Source: Sphingobium sp. 15-1 (GTDB lineage Bacteria; Pseudomonadota; Alphaproteobacteria; Sphingomonadales; Sphingomonadaceae). From it: DNA of 64,000 nt. The translations under genes and the position numbers were made by a program. Of the stretch, positions 8,617 through 20,084 are shown in pieces. The stretch is from the NCBI RefSeq assembly GCF_013375535.1, contig NZ_JABXJG010000001.1:930001-994000 (forward strand), written 5' to 3'. Positions within the stretch are counted from its first letter, which is position 1; every line of letters starts with the position of its first letter. The notes beneath the pieces were generated by a model that did no database searches, was not told where the DNA came from, and worked only from the letters and a program-made list of their open reading frames with translations.

Positions 8617-8692
8617 TGGTGGGCCCGGCAGGACTCGAACCCGCAACCTAGCCGTTATGAGCGGCCAGCTCTAACCATTGAGCTACAGGCCC
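8617..8692 (-). tRNA. tRNA with CAT anticodon, probably tRNA-Ile2 (lysidine type)
   Basis: A 76-nt cloverleaf: acceptor GGGCCTG/CGGGCCC, anticodon loop CTCATAA (anticodon CAT), T arm with GGTTCGAGTCC, encoded CCA. It is not an initiator, because the acceptor is fully paired. The body, including GGTTAGAGC and the GGCCG anticodon stem, looks more like tRNA-Ile2, in which C34 becomes lysidine, than elongator tRNA-Met. The amino acid identity is the uncertain part. Confidence 0.85.
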
Positions 8693-8717
8693 CACCTGTT
8701 TGCCCGGATAGGCAGCA

Positions 8718-9755
8718 TCAAGCCGCTTGGCAAGCCCGTCCGCGCACCTCGATCGCGCCAAGCAATTGATCGAGCGTCGCCGGTCGAACATTCCGCCGGT
8801 CCAGATGATTCAGCACGGCGTCCCACCAGCCGTAAAAAGCCAACCGGTCAGACTCGTCCCGGACATAGGGGGTGTGCCCCGGCTCCAGCGTCGGGGAATG
8901 GAAGCTGAAGTTCAGCACGGGCACGCCCTCCTCGATCAACGCATCGACCGCGCCAATCGCCTCGCGAGCGCTTATCCCCTCGGGCGTCAGCGGCACGCGG
9001 CTCAACATCCGCCCCCGCGCCAAGGCGCCCGCCACTGGACCCATGCGCTGCGCCGCCCGGTAAAGCCGCTCCCCGCCCCCGCGCAGCAGGCCAACGAAGG
9101 CAGTCGAGAGGGGCAGTTCCACCAGTTTCCGTTCTGGGCCGGCCCAATAGGGATATTGCGGCAAGCCCTGAAAATCCGGCCCATATTGTCCGCTATAGTC
9201 GAAGCGGCTGCGCACCGAACTGTCGAGCCGGAACCCGGCATCTTCCAGCAAGCGCGCGCTGTTGGGGCCTACGCCATAACGTCCGGCCCTGTAAGCGATC
9301 GGTCGCGCGCCGAAACGTTCCGCTATCCGCTGGGACAGAGCCTCCAGCTTGGCGCGTTCCACTGCTTCCGGCAAAAAGCCGACATAGCTGTTGGCCGCCG
9401 TCACTTCCTCGACATAGGGCGGATTGACCCAGGGATGGAGATGTGCGCCAATATCAGCCGTGCCGTCGGCCAGCCAGCGGCCCATCATTTCCGCTGCGGC
9501 ATCGCTGTCGACCACCGGATAATCGGTCACATAGACCGGCTTCACCCCCGCTGCCGCAAAATAGGCCTGCCCCTGCGCCATGCCGGCAAGCGCCGTCACG
9601 CCATGGCCGGTCCGGCGGAAGGGCGCGTTCCAATCGAACTCCTCCTCCGTATCCACGAACAGCATGAAACGCGTGCCGAAGGCGGGATCGAACGTGATCC
9701 TGTCCTCTGCCGCTGGTGGGCGGAGCAAACTGCCGTCATGGGAAATCGGGGTCAT
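8718..9755 (-). CDS. Polysaccharide deacetylase-family protein
   Basis: A 345-residue protein without a signal peptide, related to the NodB/WalW deacetylase group. The metal-site motifs are visible as LFVDTEEEFDW (about 32-42), GAHLHPWVNPP (about 102-112), AYRAGRYGVG (about 158-167) and NFSFHSPTLEPGHTPYV near the C-terminus. Such enzymes in sphingomonads accompany exopolysaccharide or cell-envelope glycosylation genes, but the substrate cannot be read from sequence. It lies 51 bp after a histidine-kinase-like gene on the same strand and is probably cotranscribed with it. Confidence 0.75.
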   Translation of the reverse strand: MTPISHDGSLLRPPAAEDRITFDPAFGTRFMLFVDTEEEFDWNAPFRRTGHGVTALAGMAQGQAYFAAAGVKPVYVTDYPVVDSDAAAEMMGRWLADGTADIGAHLHPWVNPPYVEEVTAANSYVGFLPEAVERAKLEALSQRIAERFGARPIAYRAGRYGVGPNSARLLEDAGFRLDSSVRSRFDYSGQYGPDFQGLPQYPYWAGPERKLVELPLSTAFVGLLRGGGERLYRAAQRMGPVAGALARGRMLSRVPLTPEGISAREAIGAVDALIEEGVPVLNFSFHSPTLEPGHTPYVRDESDRLAFYGWWDAVLNHLDRRNVRPATLDQLLGAIEVRGRACQAA

Positions 9756-9806
9756 TCCGCCACCGCTATCCGCATTTGGTTGCGATAGGGTTTCCCTGGC
9801 CTCCGA

Positions 9807-11513
9807 TCAGGCGCTGCCGACAGCGTCCCCGCTCTCCGCCATGGCAGGCACGGCCAGCAGAAAACGGCCCGGCTCGATCTCCAGCGCGCCGCCGCATCCC
9901 GCGGCCAGGCTGCGGATCAGACGCAAGGAAAAGCCCAGCCCCAGCAACGGTCCGTCAGCCCAATTGCCATCCGGCATATAGCCGGGGTCGAGCAGCCGAT
10001 CCTCCTCCATGCCCGCCAGGGTCGATGGCCGGTCGACCGCCAGCACGACGCGCCCGTCCGCGCCGTCGGGCTGATACCAGCAGGCCCCGGTCAGCGCTTC
10101 TCCGGCAGGCGCAACGGAAATCAGCGTGCGCAGCAGATGTTGAACCATGCGTTCGCCCTGCACGGGGTCGATCCGCACCATCGGCAGGCCACGCGCCATG
10201 GCGATGTCGATCTGCGTGCTGTCGCCCTGCTCGCGGAAGCGGGCCGAAACCTGCGTCACCAACAGCGCCGGATCGACCGCGCGCGGCGTCTCGCTGCCCT
10301 CCCCCCGCGACACGCGCGCCGCCAGGTCCAGATCGTCGAAAGCCGTCAGCAAATGCCGCGCATCCCCCGCGATCTTGCCCGCCATGTCACGATATTCATG
10401 CCCGGCCGGACCGAACAGCTCCTGCTCGATGATCTCGGCAAAGCCCAATATCGCATTCAGCGGCGTGCGCAGTTCATGCACCAGTTGCCGGATGGAATCG
10501 GCCGACAATCCGGCGATCGACATGGATTCTGCCCGCGGCTCGGCAGCGACTTCGTGCAGATAGGGCCGCCGCGCCTGGCCGCGATACCCCTGAAACCGGC
10601 CGGAACGCGCATCGAAAAAGGGCGTCGCGGACAAGCGCCACTCGCCCGCCATCGCGCCGCCGGCGATCGTATAGCGGCCATTCTGAAAACCGCTGCGGCG
10701 CATGAAGGCGCCCGCGACATGGCCATCGGGACCGCTGCCCCCCTCCAGCGCGGTTTCATTGAGCGCCAATCCGATCAACGCGGCTCGCGGCCCCTGATCG
10801 ATCCAGACGATAGTTCCCGCCGCGTCGGTTTCGAAGGCGAAGCCGCGAGGGCCCGCCACCTCCGCGCGAGAGGGCGCTTCATCCGCCTCGCCCGTACGCT
10901 TCGCAATGGTGAAGCGCGCGATCCGGTCGACCAGATTGCGGATCTGGCTCCGATCCTCCGCCTCCTCCTCTACAGGCGCGTCCTGCGGCAGATCGGCTGG
11001 CGGATCGGCGTGGACGATCATCGCCTCGGTCAGCAGCATGTCTTCCTGCTCCGCCGCGACGTCGCTGGTCAGCACCAGATCGGTTGCGCCAAAGGCCTCC
11101 AGCCCCTGCAGCGTCGCGCTTCCCAGATCGCGTCGCGACCGCAGCACCCCGCGTGCCGTCGGCGTCAGGCGCGGCAGCATTTCCACCCATGCCGCATCGG
11201 ACAAGCGCGCGCGGGACATGGCCGCCGCGGTGATGGCGGGCCGGTCATTCGCGAAGAATTCGACCAGGGCAGGCGACCGCAACCGCCCGCCCAGTTCGAC
11301 GACGGTGGCGATCCGCTGCGTTTCCGACAGTTTCGGCAGCAGGCCGTTCAGCCGCTCCAGCAGCGCGGCGCGCTCGGCATCGGACATGATCGACCGGTCG
11401 TGCCGGTCATTTTGCGCCAGCAGATCCACGCATTGCCGCCACAGCGTCACCGCGCCCAGGCCGCTTCGGCCTTCCGCGGCAAGAACCGTCTGCATGAGAT
11501 CGTTGAAGCGCAC
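9807..11513 (-). CDS. Soluble histidine-kinase-like protein with degenerate ATPase domain
   Basis: A 568-residue protein. A GTG at 11513 with a nearby GGGGAA is preferred; ATG 11495 is possible, and a longer frame to 11642 exists. No membrane segment is seen. An N-terminal helical region (1-180) is followed by a PAS-like part (about 215-310) and a HisKA dimerisation domain with LVHELRTPLNAILGF, phosphoacceptor His near 346. The C-terminal ATPase domain keeps a GLGFSLRLI (G2-like) segment, but the N box reads HLLRTLISVA, lacking the usual Asn, and the DxGxG box is not recognisable. It may sense rather than phosphorylate. No response regulator is adjacent. Confidence 0.7.
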   Translation of the reverse strand: MRFNDLMQTVLAAEGRSGLGAVTLWRQCVDLLAQNDRHDRSIMSDAERAALLERLNGLLPKLSETQRIATVVELGGRLRSPALVEFFANDRPAITAAAMSRARLSDAAWVEMLPRLTPTARGVLRSRRDLGSATLQGLEAFGATDLVLTSDVAAEQEDMLLTEAMIVHADPPADLPQDAPVEEEAEDRSQIRNLVDRIARFTIAKRTGEADEAPSRAEVAGPRGFAFETDAAGTIVWIDQGPRAALIGLALNETALEGGSGPDGHVAGAFMRRSGFQNGRYTIAGGAMAGEWRLSATPFFDARSGRFQGYRGQARRPYLHEVAAEPRAESMSIAGLSADSIRQLVHELRTPLNAILGFAEIIEQELFGPAGHEYRDMAGKIAGDARHLLTAFDDLDLAARVSRGEGSETPRAVDPALLVTQVSARFREQGDSTQIDIAMARGLPMVRIDPVQGERMVQHLLRTLISVAPAGEALTGACWYQPDGADGRVVLAVDRPSTLAGMEEDRLLDPGYMPDGNWADGPLLGLGFSLRLIRSLAAGCGGALEIEPGRFLLAVPAMAESGDAVGSA

Positions 11514-11716
11514 CCAAATTCCCCATTTCCGGCCCCGGCACGGCGCGGAAAAACCATCAGCCGGAGATGTCGTTACACAGGGATAATGCTTCGCGGGGCA
11601 AAGGGAAAGGGGCCGAAACGGGTTCTTATGCGAACGTCGCATAGTGGGACAATTGCATTGTCCTGAAATATTATTATGATAACCCGATATTAACAGGCAA
11701 GGAAATAAGCGGAATA

Positions 11717-12190
11717 ATGGCCGGCCCCAATATTGACGACATCGACCTCCAGATCCTGGGCGAATTGCAGGGCGACGGCAGGATGACGAATGTGGAGCTG
11801 GCCCGCAAGGTAGGCCTGACGGCTCCCCCCTGCCTGCGCCGCGTGCGCGCGTTGGAGGAAAGCGGCGCGATCAACTCCTATCACGCCGTGGTGAACCCAT
11901 CGATGCTGGGCTACACCATCACGGTCTTCGCCATGGTCAGCCTGAAAAGCCAGGCCGAGGCCGATTTGAAGGCGTTCGAGGATCATATCGCTACCCTGCC
12001 CGAAGTCAGGGAATGCTATATGCTGAATGGCGAGATCGACTTCATATTGAAGGTCGTGGCGAAGGATCTGCAGAGCTTCCAGCAATTCCTGACATCGAAA
12101 CTGACGCCCGCCCCCAATGTGGTGAGCGTGAAGACGTCGCTCACCATTCGGACGTCGAAGAATCTGCCGGGCGTGCCGCTGCCGGTTTGA
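11717..12190 (+). CDS. Lrp/AsnC-family transcriptional regulator
   Basis: A 157-residue regulator: an N-terminal AsnC-type helix-turn-helix (DLQILGELQGDG, then LARKVGLTAPPCLRRVRAL, residues about 8-48) and a C-terminal RAM effector domain (about 65-150). The family forms octamers on DNA and responds to amino acids. It is divergent from the histidine-kinase-like gene across a 204-bp AT-rich gap that may hold its autoregulated promoter. The target amino acid is unknown. Confidence 0.88.
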   Translation: MAGPNIDDIDLQILGELQGDGRMTNVELARKVGLTAPPCLRRVRALEESGAINSYHAVVNPSMLGYTITVFAMVSLKSQAEADLKAFEDHIATLPEVRECYMLNGEIDFILKVVAKDLQSFQQFLTSKLTPAPNVVSVKTSLTIRTSKNLPGVPLPV

Positions 12191-12227
12191 GGCATGGCGA
12201 TAGGGGGGTGCTACCCTTACCATAGTC

Positions 12228-12316
12228 GTCACCCCGGACTTGATCCGGGGTCCCGCTTTTCTTCTTGAGTGCGCTCCTGAAAAGGGAGCGGGACCCCGGA
12301 TCAAGTCCGGGGTGAC
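12228..12316. repeat. Long palindromic intergenic repeat (GTCACCCCGG family)
   Basis: Two perfect 30-bp inverted arms (12228-12257 and 12287-12316, beginning GTCACCCCGGACTTGATCC) separated by 29 bp, between the convergent Lrp-family and TPR genes. It resembles the dispersed palindromic repeats common in sphingomonad intergenic DNA. It could also end transcription from both sides, but there is no T tract. Confidence 0.9.
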
Positions 12317-12374
12317 GAAGAGCTTATGTCCGCTCCATGGCCAATACCAGACATGGAGGCCCCCCGTTCCCCCT

Positions 12375-13649
12375 TCAACTCGCGGGCGGCACGACCACCG
12401 GCGTGAAGGCCGTCTTGCGGCTCTGCTGATCGACCCAGACCGACCAGAAGCCCGCGACATTCGCCCAGTTGCCCGTCGTCACCTGCGTCAGCGCAGCCTT
12501 CGCACCCACCAGATCGCCCGAACGCGCCAGCGCCACGCCAAGCCGCGCATTGCCCTTGCCGGCATCGACCCCGCCCTTGCTCAGCGCCAGGCGATATTGC
12601 TCCACCGCCTGCGTGAACTGGCCGAGCGAAAAATATGTGTCGCCCACCGCCATCGCCGCCGACCCGTCCTTGGCGGCCGCGGCCTTCTTCGCCGCCGCGG
12701 GCAGGCCTGCAATCTCCTTGGCCGCTTTGGGTGTCGCGCTCTTCAGCAATTGCGCGGTCGTCGCCTGCGTTGGCGTCAGCTTGCCCGCCGAACGCCCCGC
12801 CTCGATGATCGCCTTGGTCTCCGCGCTATAGCCCGTCTTGTCGGCCAGTTGCGCATAGGCCTGATAGTCGCGCTCACTCGCCATGGCGCCATTGGCCGCC
12901 TGCAGGCGATAAAGGTCGAGCTGCACCTGCGCGTCCATGCCCGGCGCGCTCAGATAATTGGCCAGGGCCGACCGCCATTCGCCCGCCGAATCATAGTGAC
13001 TCAGCCGTTCGCGATAGAGCGCGCCGACTTCGGCCCAATCCCCCGCCTGATAGGCCATGGAAATCGCCCGGTCATACCAGGCCGCCGGGATTGGCTGTCC
13101 CGCCGCCCGCTGCCGCGCCAGCGCCTCCTGCACGAAAGCCCGCGCATCCTTCGCCTTGTTGCGCCGGATGGCGATGTCCGCCCGCAACATCGTCGCGTCG
13201 ATCGGGTCATAACCCAGCGTCTTGGCATAATCGAGCTGCGCCGTCGCATCGTCATAATTGCCGACGATGAAGGACAGATAGCCCGCAATATAGCGCAGGC
13301 GCGGCATGTCCGTCTTGGGCACGGAGGATGTCTTGAACATATCGTTCAACGCCACCCGCTGCGCTTGCCGATCCACCTTCAGCACCGCCAGCTCGAACCG
13401 CAGCCCGGCCGCCACATAAGCCTCGAAATCGCTGACCGGCATCAGGCCCGAAATCTGCGACTGCGCGGCCGCCACATTACCCGCCTTGATCGCGCTGTCC
13501 GCCGCCTGCGTCGCCGCGCGGAAGCTGTCCGACATCTCGATCACCGGCCCTACCGCCACCGGCTTCTTGGCAAAGGCAGGCGCCGATGCGATCAGCGCTG
13601 CCCCAGCCAGCAAGCCACAGGTCAAAATCGAATGTCGCATCATGGCCAT
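12375..13649 (-). CDS. Exported TPR-repeat protein (paralogue 1)
   Basis: A 424-residue secreted helical protein. ATG 13649 is chosen because it lies 9 nt after the AAGGGGG ribosome-binding site; ATG 13658 would be too close. The signal peptide is MMRHSILTCGLLAGAAL, cut near APAFA. The mature part is alanine-rich with tetratricopeptide-like helices, for example AGYLSFIVGNYDDATAQLDY and GDTYFSLGQFTQAVEQYR, so it is probably a periplasmic protein-interaction scaffold. The C-terminal third is clearly related to that of the next gene. There is no domain pointing to a reaction. Confidence 0.75.
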   Translation of the reverse strand: MAMMRHSILTCGLLAGAALIASAPAFAKKPVAVGPVIEMSDSFRAATQAADSAIKAGNVAAAQSQISGLMPVSDFEAYVAAGLRFELAVLKVDRQAQRVALNDMFKTSSVPKTDMPRLRYIAGYLSFIVGNYDDATAQLDYAKTLGYDPIDATMLRADIAIRRNKAKDARAFVQEALARQRAAGQPIPAAWYDRAISMAYQAGDWAEVGALYRERLSHYDSAGEWRSALANYLSAPGMDAQVQLDLYRLQAANGAMASERDYQAYAQLADKTGYSAETKAIIEAGRSAGKLTPTQATTAQLLKSATPKAAKEIAGLPAAAKKAAAAKDGSAAMAVGDTYFSLGQFTQAVEQYRLALSKGGVDAGKGNARLGVALARSGDLVGAKAALTQVTTGNWANVAGFWSVWVDQQSRKTAFTPVVVPPAS

Positions 13650-13707
13650 GTCAGCCATCCCCCTTGTCGACCGGCATGCGCCGGCGCGTCATCATGTTCA
13701 AAACGGG

Positions 13708-13739
13708 AAAAGGCGCGCCACCCATAAGGATGGCGCGCC
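13708..13739 (-). terminator. Terminator between the two TPR genes
   Basis: A 9-bp perfect stem GGCGCGCCA/TGGCGCGCC (13712-13720 with 13731-13739) is followed on the minus strand by TTTT. It suggests that the upstream TPR gene (paralogue 2) is mainly transcribed alone. Confidence 0.65.
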
Positions 13740-13755
13740 ATAAATATCTGAAAAA

Positions 13756-15027
13756 TCAGGCCTTCGTAGCGAGATAGGCCAGCCACAAGTCTGCGATCTG
13801 CTTGCGCGAACCGGCCTGCACCGACTGGAAGGCGGCCTTGGCGGAGACATTATCGCCGCCCAGCGCCTTGGCGATGCCCATGCGGGTGTTGATCTCATCC
13901 GCGTCGACGCCGCCCTTCTGCTTGGCGAGTTCGAACATCGCCGCCGCCTTGGCATAGTCGCCATAGCCCAGATAGGCGTCGGCGGTCGCCGCCGCGATCT
14001 TGCCATTGGCCGCCTTCTTGGCGTCCGCTTCGGCCGAACCCAGCGAGCTCTTGTCGCCCGCGATCTTCGCCACGGCGGGCTGGTACAGGTCGCCGCCCTG
14101 GCTGGCGTTCAGCACGCCCTTGCTCCGGCCTGCGTCGATCGCGGTCTTCACTTCGCCATAAATGCCGGTTTTCGACGCCATTTCCGCATATTCCAGATAA
14201 TCCTGCGCCAGCACCAGCCCGCCGGACGTCGCCATCAGGCGCAGCACGTCCAGATTTTCGCGGTTGGAGATATTGGGATTGGCCTGCTGGAACAGGCGGA
14301 CCAGCGTGCGCAGATTTTCGCCATTGGGAGCCGCCTGATAGGCCGATTTCGCCCATTCGGTGACTTCCGGCAGCTTGGCGGTCGCGGCGCGGCTGACGCC
14401 GATCTGATACCATTGCGCCGGCACCTGACCGCCCGCCGCCTTCATGGCATCCGCCGCCGCCTTCAGCGCGGCCAGGCCCTGCTGGTTCAGGCTGCGCTGC
14501 GGTTCGACGGAGGGATTGGCCGTGCCCGCCTTGCCGAAATAGGCCTGGGCCAGCGTGACGTTCACGGCCTCAGCCTTGTAGCCGGCTGAGGCAGCCGCCT
14601 TGGCGCGCGTGATCGCCAGATCGTAATTCTTCGCCTGCAGCGCCTGGTCGGCGGCCACAGCGTTGAACTGTCCGGCCTGCTCCGGCGGGGTCAGGCCGCT
14701 GTCCAGCATCTGGGTCAGCGCCTCGCTCTGCATCGCCGCATCCTTGCTGGCGATGGAGGTGTTCAGCTTGATCGCCCCGATCTGATATTTGTCGTCGTTC
14801 GACTTCGCCTTGCTGTCGGCATCCGCCAGCGCCGCTTTCGCGCCCGCAAAATCGTTCTTCTGCGCCGCGGCCTGCGCGGTCTGCAGCGCCTTGACCACGT
14901 CCGGCGAAACATTCAGCTTGGGCGCGCCGCCCTTCTTCTCTTCCTTCTTCGCAAAGGCCGGAGCCGAAACGGCGCCGCCGGCCAGCGCAAGAGTCAGCGC
15001 GAGCGCCACGGGGGTAACAAAACGCAT
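13756..15027 (-). CDS. Exported TPR-repeat protein (paralogue 2)
   Basis: A 423-residue secreted protein. ATG 15027 lies 9 nt after GGAG; ATG 15033 is the alternative, only 3 nt from it. The signal peptide is MRFVTPVALALTLALAGG, cut near APAFA, and the mature protein is Ala/Lys-rich and helical with TPR-like units (ADAYLGYGDYAKAAAMFELA). It shares architecture and C-terminal motifs with the gene downstream (AGRSKG..., KGGVDA...R.G.A.A). The two are tandem duplicates that have diverged; the function is unknown. Confidence 0.75.
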   Translation of the reverse strand: MRFVTPVALALTLALAGGAVSAPAFAKKEEKKGGAPKLNVSPDVVKALQTAQAAAQKNDFAGAKAALADADSKAKSNDDKYQIGAIKLNTSIASKDAAMQSEALTQMLDSGLTPPEQAGQFNAVAADQALQAKNYDLAITRAKAAASAGYKAEAVNVTLAQAYFGKAGTANPSVEPQRSLNQQGLAALKAAADAMKAAGGQVPAQWYQIGVSRAATAKLPEVTEWAKSAYQAAPNGENLRTLVRLFQQANPNISNRENLDVLRLMATSGGLVLAQDYLEYAEMASKTGIYGEVKTAIDAGRSKGVLNASQGGDLYQPAVAKIAGDKSSLGSAEADAKKAANGKIAAATADAYLGYGDYAKAAAMFELAKQKGGVDADEINTRMGIAKALGGDNVSAKAAFQSVQAGSRKQIADLWLAYLATKA

Positions 15028-15292
15028 GTTCATCTTCTCCTCTGCGCCCGGGGGACAGGCGGCCTTTGTGTGACGCCAATTAGGGGTCGGCGCGTGAATA
15101 ACGTTTGAACGACCTATATGCACCAGTTAACCGCCTGTCAGCCCCCGGAAACGATCTGGCGCGCCCGGCATGCATCTCATGGTCCATACAGCTCAGCTTG
15201 CCGCGCACGCACATGTGCGCGAGGCGTGACATTATTGTTTCGCTCCGCTAGTGCAGCGACACGAACCATATCCATCCAAAAAGAGAATCGAT

Positions 15293-17982
<2,690 letters not shown>

Positions 17983-17986
<4 letters not shown>

Positions 17987-18330
17987 CCGACCTCTTTGCA
18001 TACAAGATCCTGACCAGGGATCAATATGACCAGCTAAAGACCGACGGCGTGTTCAAGGGCGCGCCCGTCGATCTTGCGGATGGCTATATCCATATGTCCA
18101 CTCGCGAACAGGCGGCCGAAACCGCCGCCAGGCATTTCGCGGGCCAGGACAATCTGGTGATGGTCATGGTCGACCTCACCCCCTTCGGTGAGGCGCTCAA
18201 ATGGGAGGAGTCGCGCGGCGGCGCCCTCTTCCCGCACCTTTATGGCGATCTGCCGTTGAATGCGGTAGCGGGCAAGGTTGTCCTGCGGCTGGATGAACAG
18301 GGCAAGCACCTCTTCCCGGCGGGGTTCTGA
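17983..18330 (+). CDS. DUF952 family protein
   Basis: A 115-residue cytoplasmic protein beginning at GTG 17983, which overlaps the gyrA stop (GTGA), so translation is probably coupled to gyrA. It has the DUF952 pattern: FAYKILT near the start, DGYIHMSTREQ (about 33-43), an LVMVMVDLTPFG strand and FPHLYGDLPL near the end. DUF952 proteins are small, of unknown biochemical role, with a fold related to ADP-ribosyl-binding proteins. The position after gyrA is common in this family of bacteria. Confidence 0.85.
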
Positions 18331-18407
18331 CATCCCTTCGCTTGGAATGAAGTCGAGAAATGCTCGCATCGGGAATGACGGAAAGGCGAGCGAACCTTTC
18401 CTCTATC

Positions 18408-18495
18408 GTCATGCTGAACTTGTTCCAGCATCCATCAGGCCCGGAAGGCTCCGCTCAATCTGGAGAAATGGACCCTGAAACAAGTTCAGGGTGAC
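18408..18495. repeat. Palindromic repeat (ATGCTGAACTTG family)
   Basis: Imperfect inverted arms, GTCATGCTGAACTTGTTCC at 18408 and CTGAAACAAGTTCAGGGTG near 18475-18493, lie in the gap after the DUF952 gene. A better-preserved member of the same family is at 62262-62351. The 250-bp gap 18331-18585 contains nothing else that I recognise. Confidence 0.75.
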
Positions 18496-18585
18496 GATTG
18501 GCGTGTAGTGGCTCCCATCATTTCGAATCAGCCCAAGGCTACCGCGACGAACGAACAACGCATTGTTGACCACCGCCACTGGTTC

Positions 18586-18925
18586 CTATGATTGCATAGG
18601 CTCGTTCAAATGGAGCGGACGAAACTTCTGCGTGTCGTCCAAATCATATGTCCGAAAATCGAAGGTGCAATACATCTCCCGACTGAACCAGTTCCGCCGG
18701 GTACTCGCACCAAGCATCATCACGAACGCCGCACCAGGTTTCGGCTGCACCTTTATGGCAAGAAAGCCTCCTACCGCGAATATGGTAGCGAAAACGATTG
18801 TTCCAATTAACGTCGACGTGCCCCTGCTCAATCTGACGAACTTATAGGTCAGAAATATGAGGAAACAGGAGAAGCTGCCGATCGGAAAACCTATCAGCAG
18901 CGCAATCCAAAATCTCGCTGGTCAT
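18586..18925 (-). pseudogene. Small membrane protein gene with one-base frameshift, coupled to the glycosyltransferase
   Basis: An ATG at 18925 overlaps the stop of the upstream glycosyltransferase (ATGA). After four codons (MTSE) the frame is lost, but skipping one base near 18913 gives FWIALLIGFPIGSF and then FLIFLTYKFVRL, GTIVFATIFAVGGFLAI and a 50-residue soluble tail ending LHLNEPMQS. This would be a continuous 112-residue protein with two membrane helices. The hydrophobic frame has no ATG/GTG start before 18831 (a TTG). It therefore looks like a real gene with a one-base insertion, or a sequencing error. It is AT-richer than its neighbours. No family was recognised. Confidence 0.45.
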
Positions 18926-20046
18926 TGATGAACCACTCTCTCCATCCGCACGACCTTCCCTTCCTTCACCCAATAATCAAACCCACCCCATCTGATCCGG
19001 CTCGAACAAGCTGCCGCCAACTGCATCGCCAGATGCGCCCAGCACACAGCGAAGGGCGCCAGCACATCCCACCAGAGCGACCTTCTCGCGGCCAGCGCCT
19101 GCCCCGGCTCCACAATATTCGCGATGATCCGCCGCCGGACCAGCGCCCGCGCCGACGCCGCAGCATAGCCCAAGGCCAAAGCGCCCCAACCACCCCAGCC
19201 CAACGCCCATATCCAGCCCAAAGCCTGCGCCGCCATCACCATCGTCGCCAGCGACCACATACCCGCGCTGTTGGTCACGATATGCCGATATTGCCGCACG
19301 CCGAACCCAAAGGCGCTCGCCCCCTCCAACGGACAAGCCACCAGCAGGTCCCGTACCGGCCTCAACCGCAGCTTCGCCCGCCAACCGGCCAGCCCGATCG
19401 CCATATCGTCCGACAAGCGCCCCGCCAGAGCCGCGTCCAGGTCCAGCCGCTCCGCCACCTCCCGCGTCAGCGCCATGGCCCCGCCCCAGGGCATGGTCGC
19501 GCTCGCCGCTCGCGGCAGCGTGGCCAATTGCATCTCCACCGCGCCCACCAGCGCGGCGCCGACCCGCGCCTCGGGCAATAACAGCCGATAGCCGGTCACG
19601 ATCTCCGCCTTGCCCCGCACCAGCGGAAAGAGCAGCCGCCCCACCAACCGCGCAGGCGGCAAAATATCGGCATCGACAAAAACCAGATAGCGGTCACCTT
19701 CACCCAAGGATCGCAAAGCCGCCCGCAACTTATGAACTTTCTGCCCCTCATCGTCCGCCACCCCGGCGCGGACGATCTGGACCCAATCCCCCTCCCGCAC
19801 CGCCAGCGCCTCCGCCGCCGCGCAATCCCCGGAGGTCGCGATCACCAGGCGAAAGCGCGCCGTCTGCGCCTTCAGCCGCCCGATCAGTTCCGCCCCGCCG
19901 TCCCAATCATCCCGCACCGACAGCAGCATGACGACGCCTTCCGGCGCTTCCTCCTGCCGGTCCACCGGCAGATGCCGCCAATAATTCAGCACGCCAGCCA
20001 AGCTCAGCCCCTGCAACAGCAGCCACAGCGCAAAAGCGAAACTCAT
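18922..20046 (-). CDS. Membrane-bound family 2 glycosyltransferase (ceramide/hopanoid-type)
   Basis: A 374-residue protein with an N-terminal membrane anchor (FALWLLLQGLSLAGVL), a GT-A domain (about 35-230) with VFVDADILPP as the DxD motif, MPWGGAMALTRE, LSDDMAIGLAG as the catalytic-base region and RQYRHI in the place of the (Q/R)xxRW motif, then two or three C-terminal helices. The layout resembles the ceramide glucosyltransferase/HpnI group, which glycosylates membrane lipids. Sphingomonads make glycosphingolipids, so a lipid acceptor is plausible but not shown. It is divergent from the acyltransferase gene. Confidence 0.72.
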   Translation of the reverse strand: MSFAFALWLLLQGLSLAGVLNYWRHLPVDRQEEAPEGVVMLLSVRDDWDGGAELIGRLKAQTARFRLVIATSGDCAAAEALAVREGDWVQIVRAGVADDEGQKVHKLRAALRSLGEGDRYLVFVDADILPPARLVGRLLFPLVRGKAEIVTGYRLLLPEARVGAALVGAVEMQLATLPRAASATMPWGGAMALTREVAERLDLDAALAGRLSDDMAIGLAGWRAKLRLRPVRDLLVACPLEGASAFGFGVRQYRHIVTNSAGMWSLATMVMAAQALGWIWALGWGGWGALALGYAAASARALVRRRIIANIVEPGQALAARRSLWWDVLAPFAVCWAHLAMQLAAACSSRIRWGGFDYWVKEGKVVRMERVVHQ

Positions 20047-20084
20047 TGCAAACCCAAGCCCTTTACCACCCCGATGGCTGCTGT

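Noticed and set aside
15202-15221. Hairpin CGCGCAC/GTGCGCG upstream of gyrA as a regulator site
   Set aside because: A 7-bp G/C stem is expected by chance at this base composition and nothing else supports a regulatory role.
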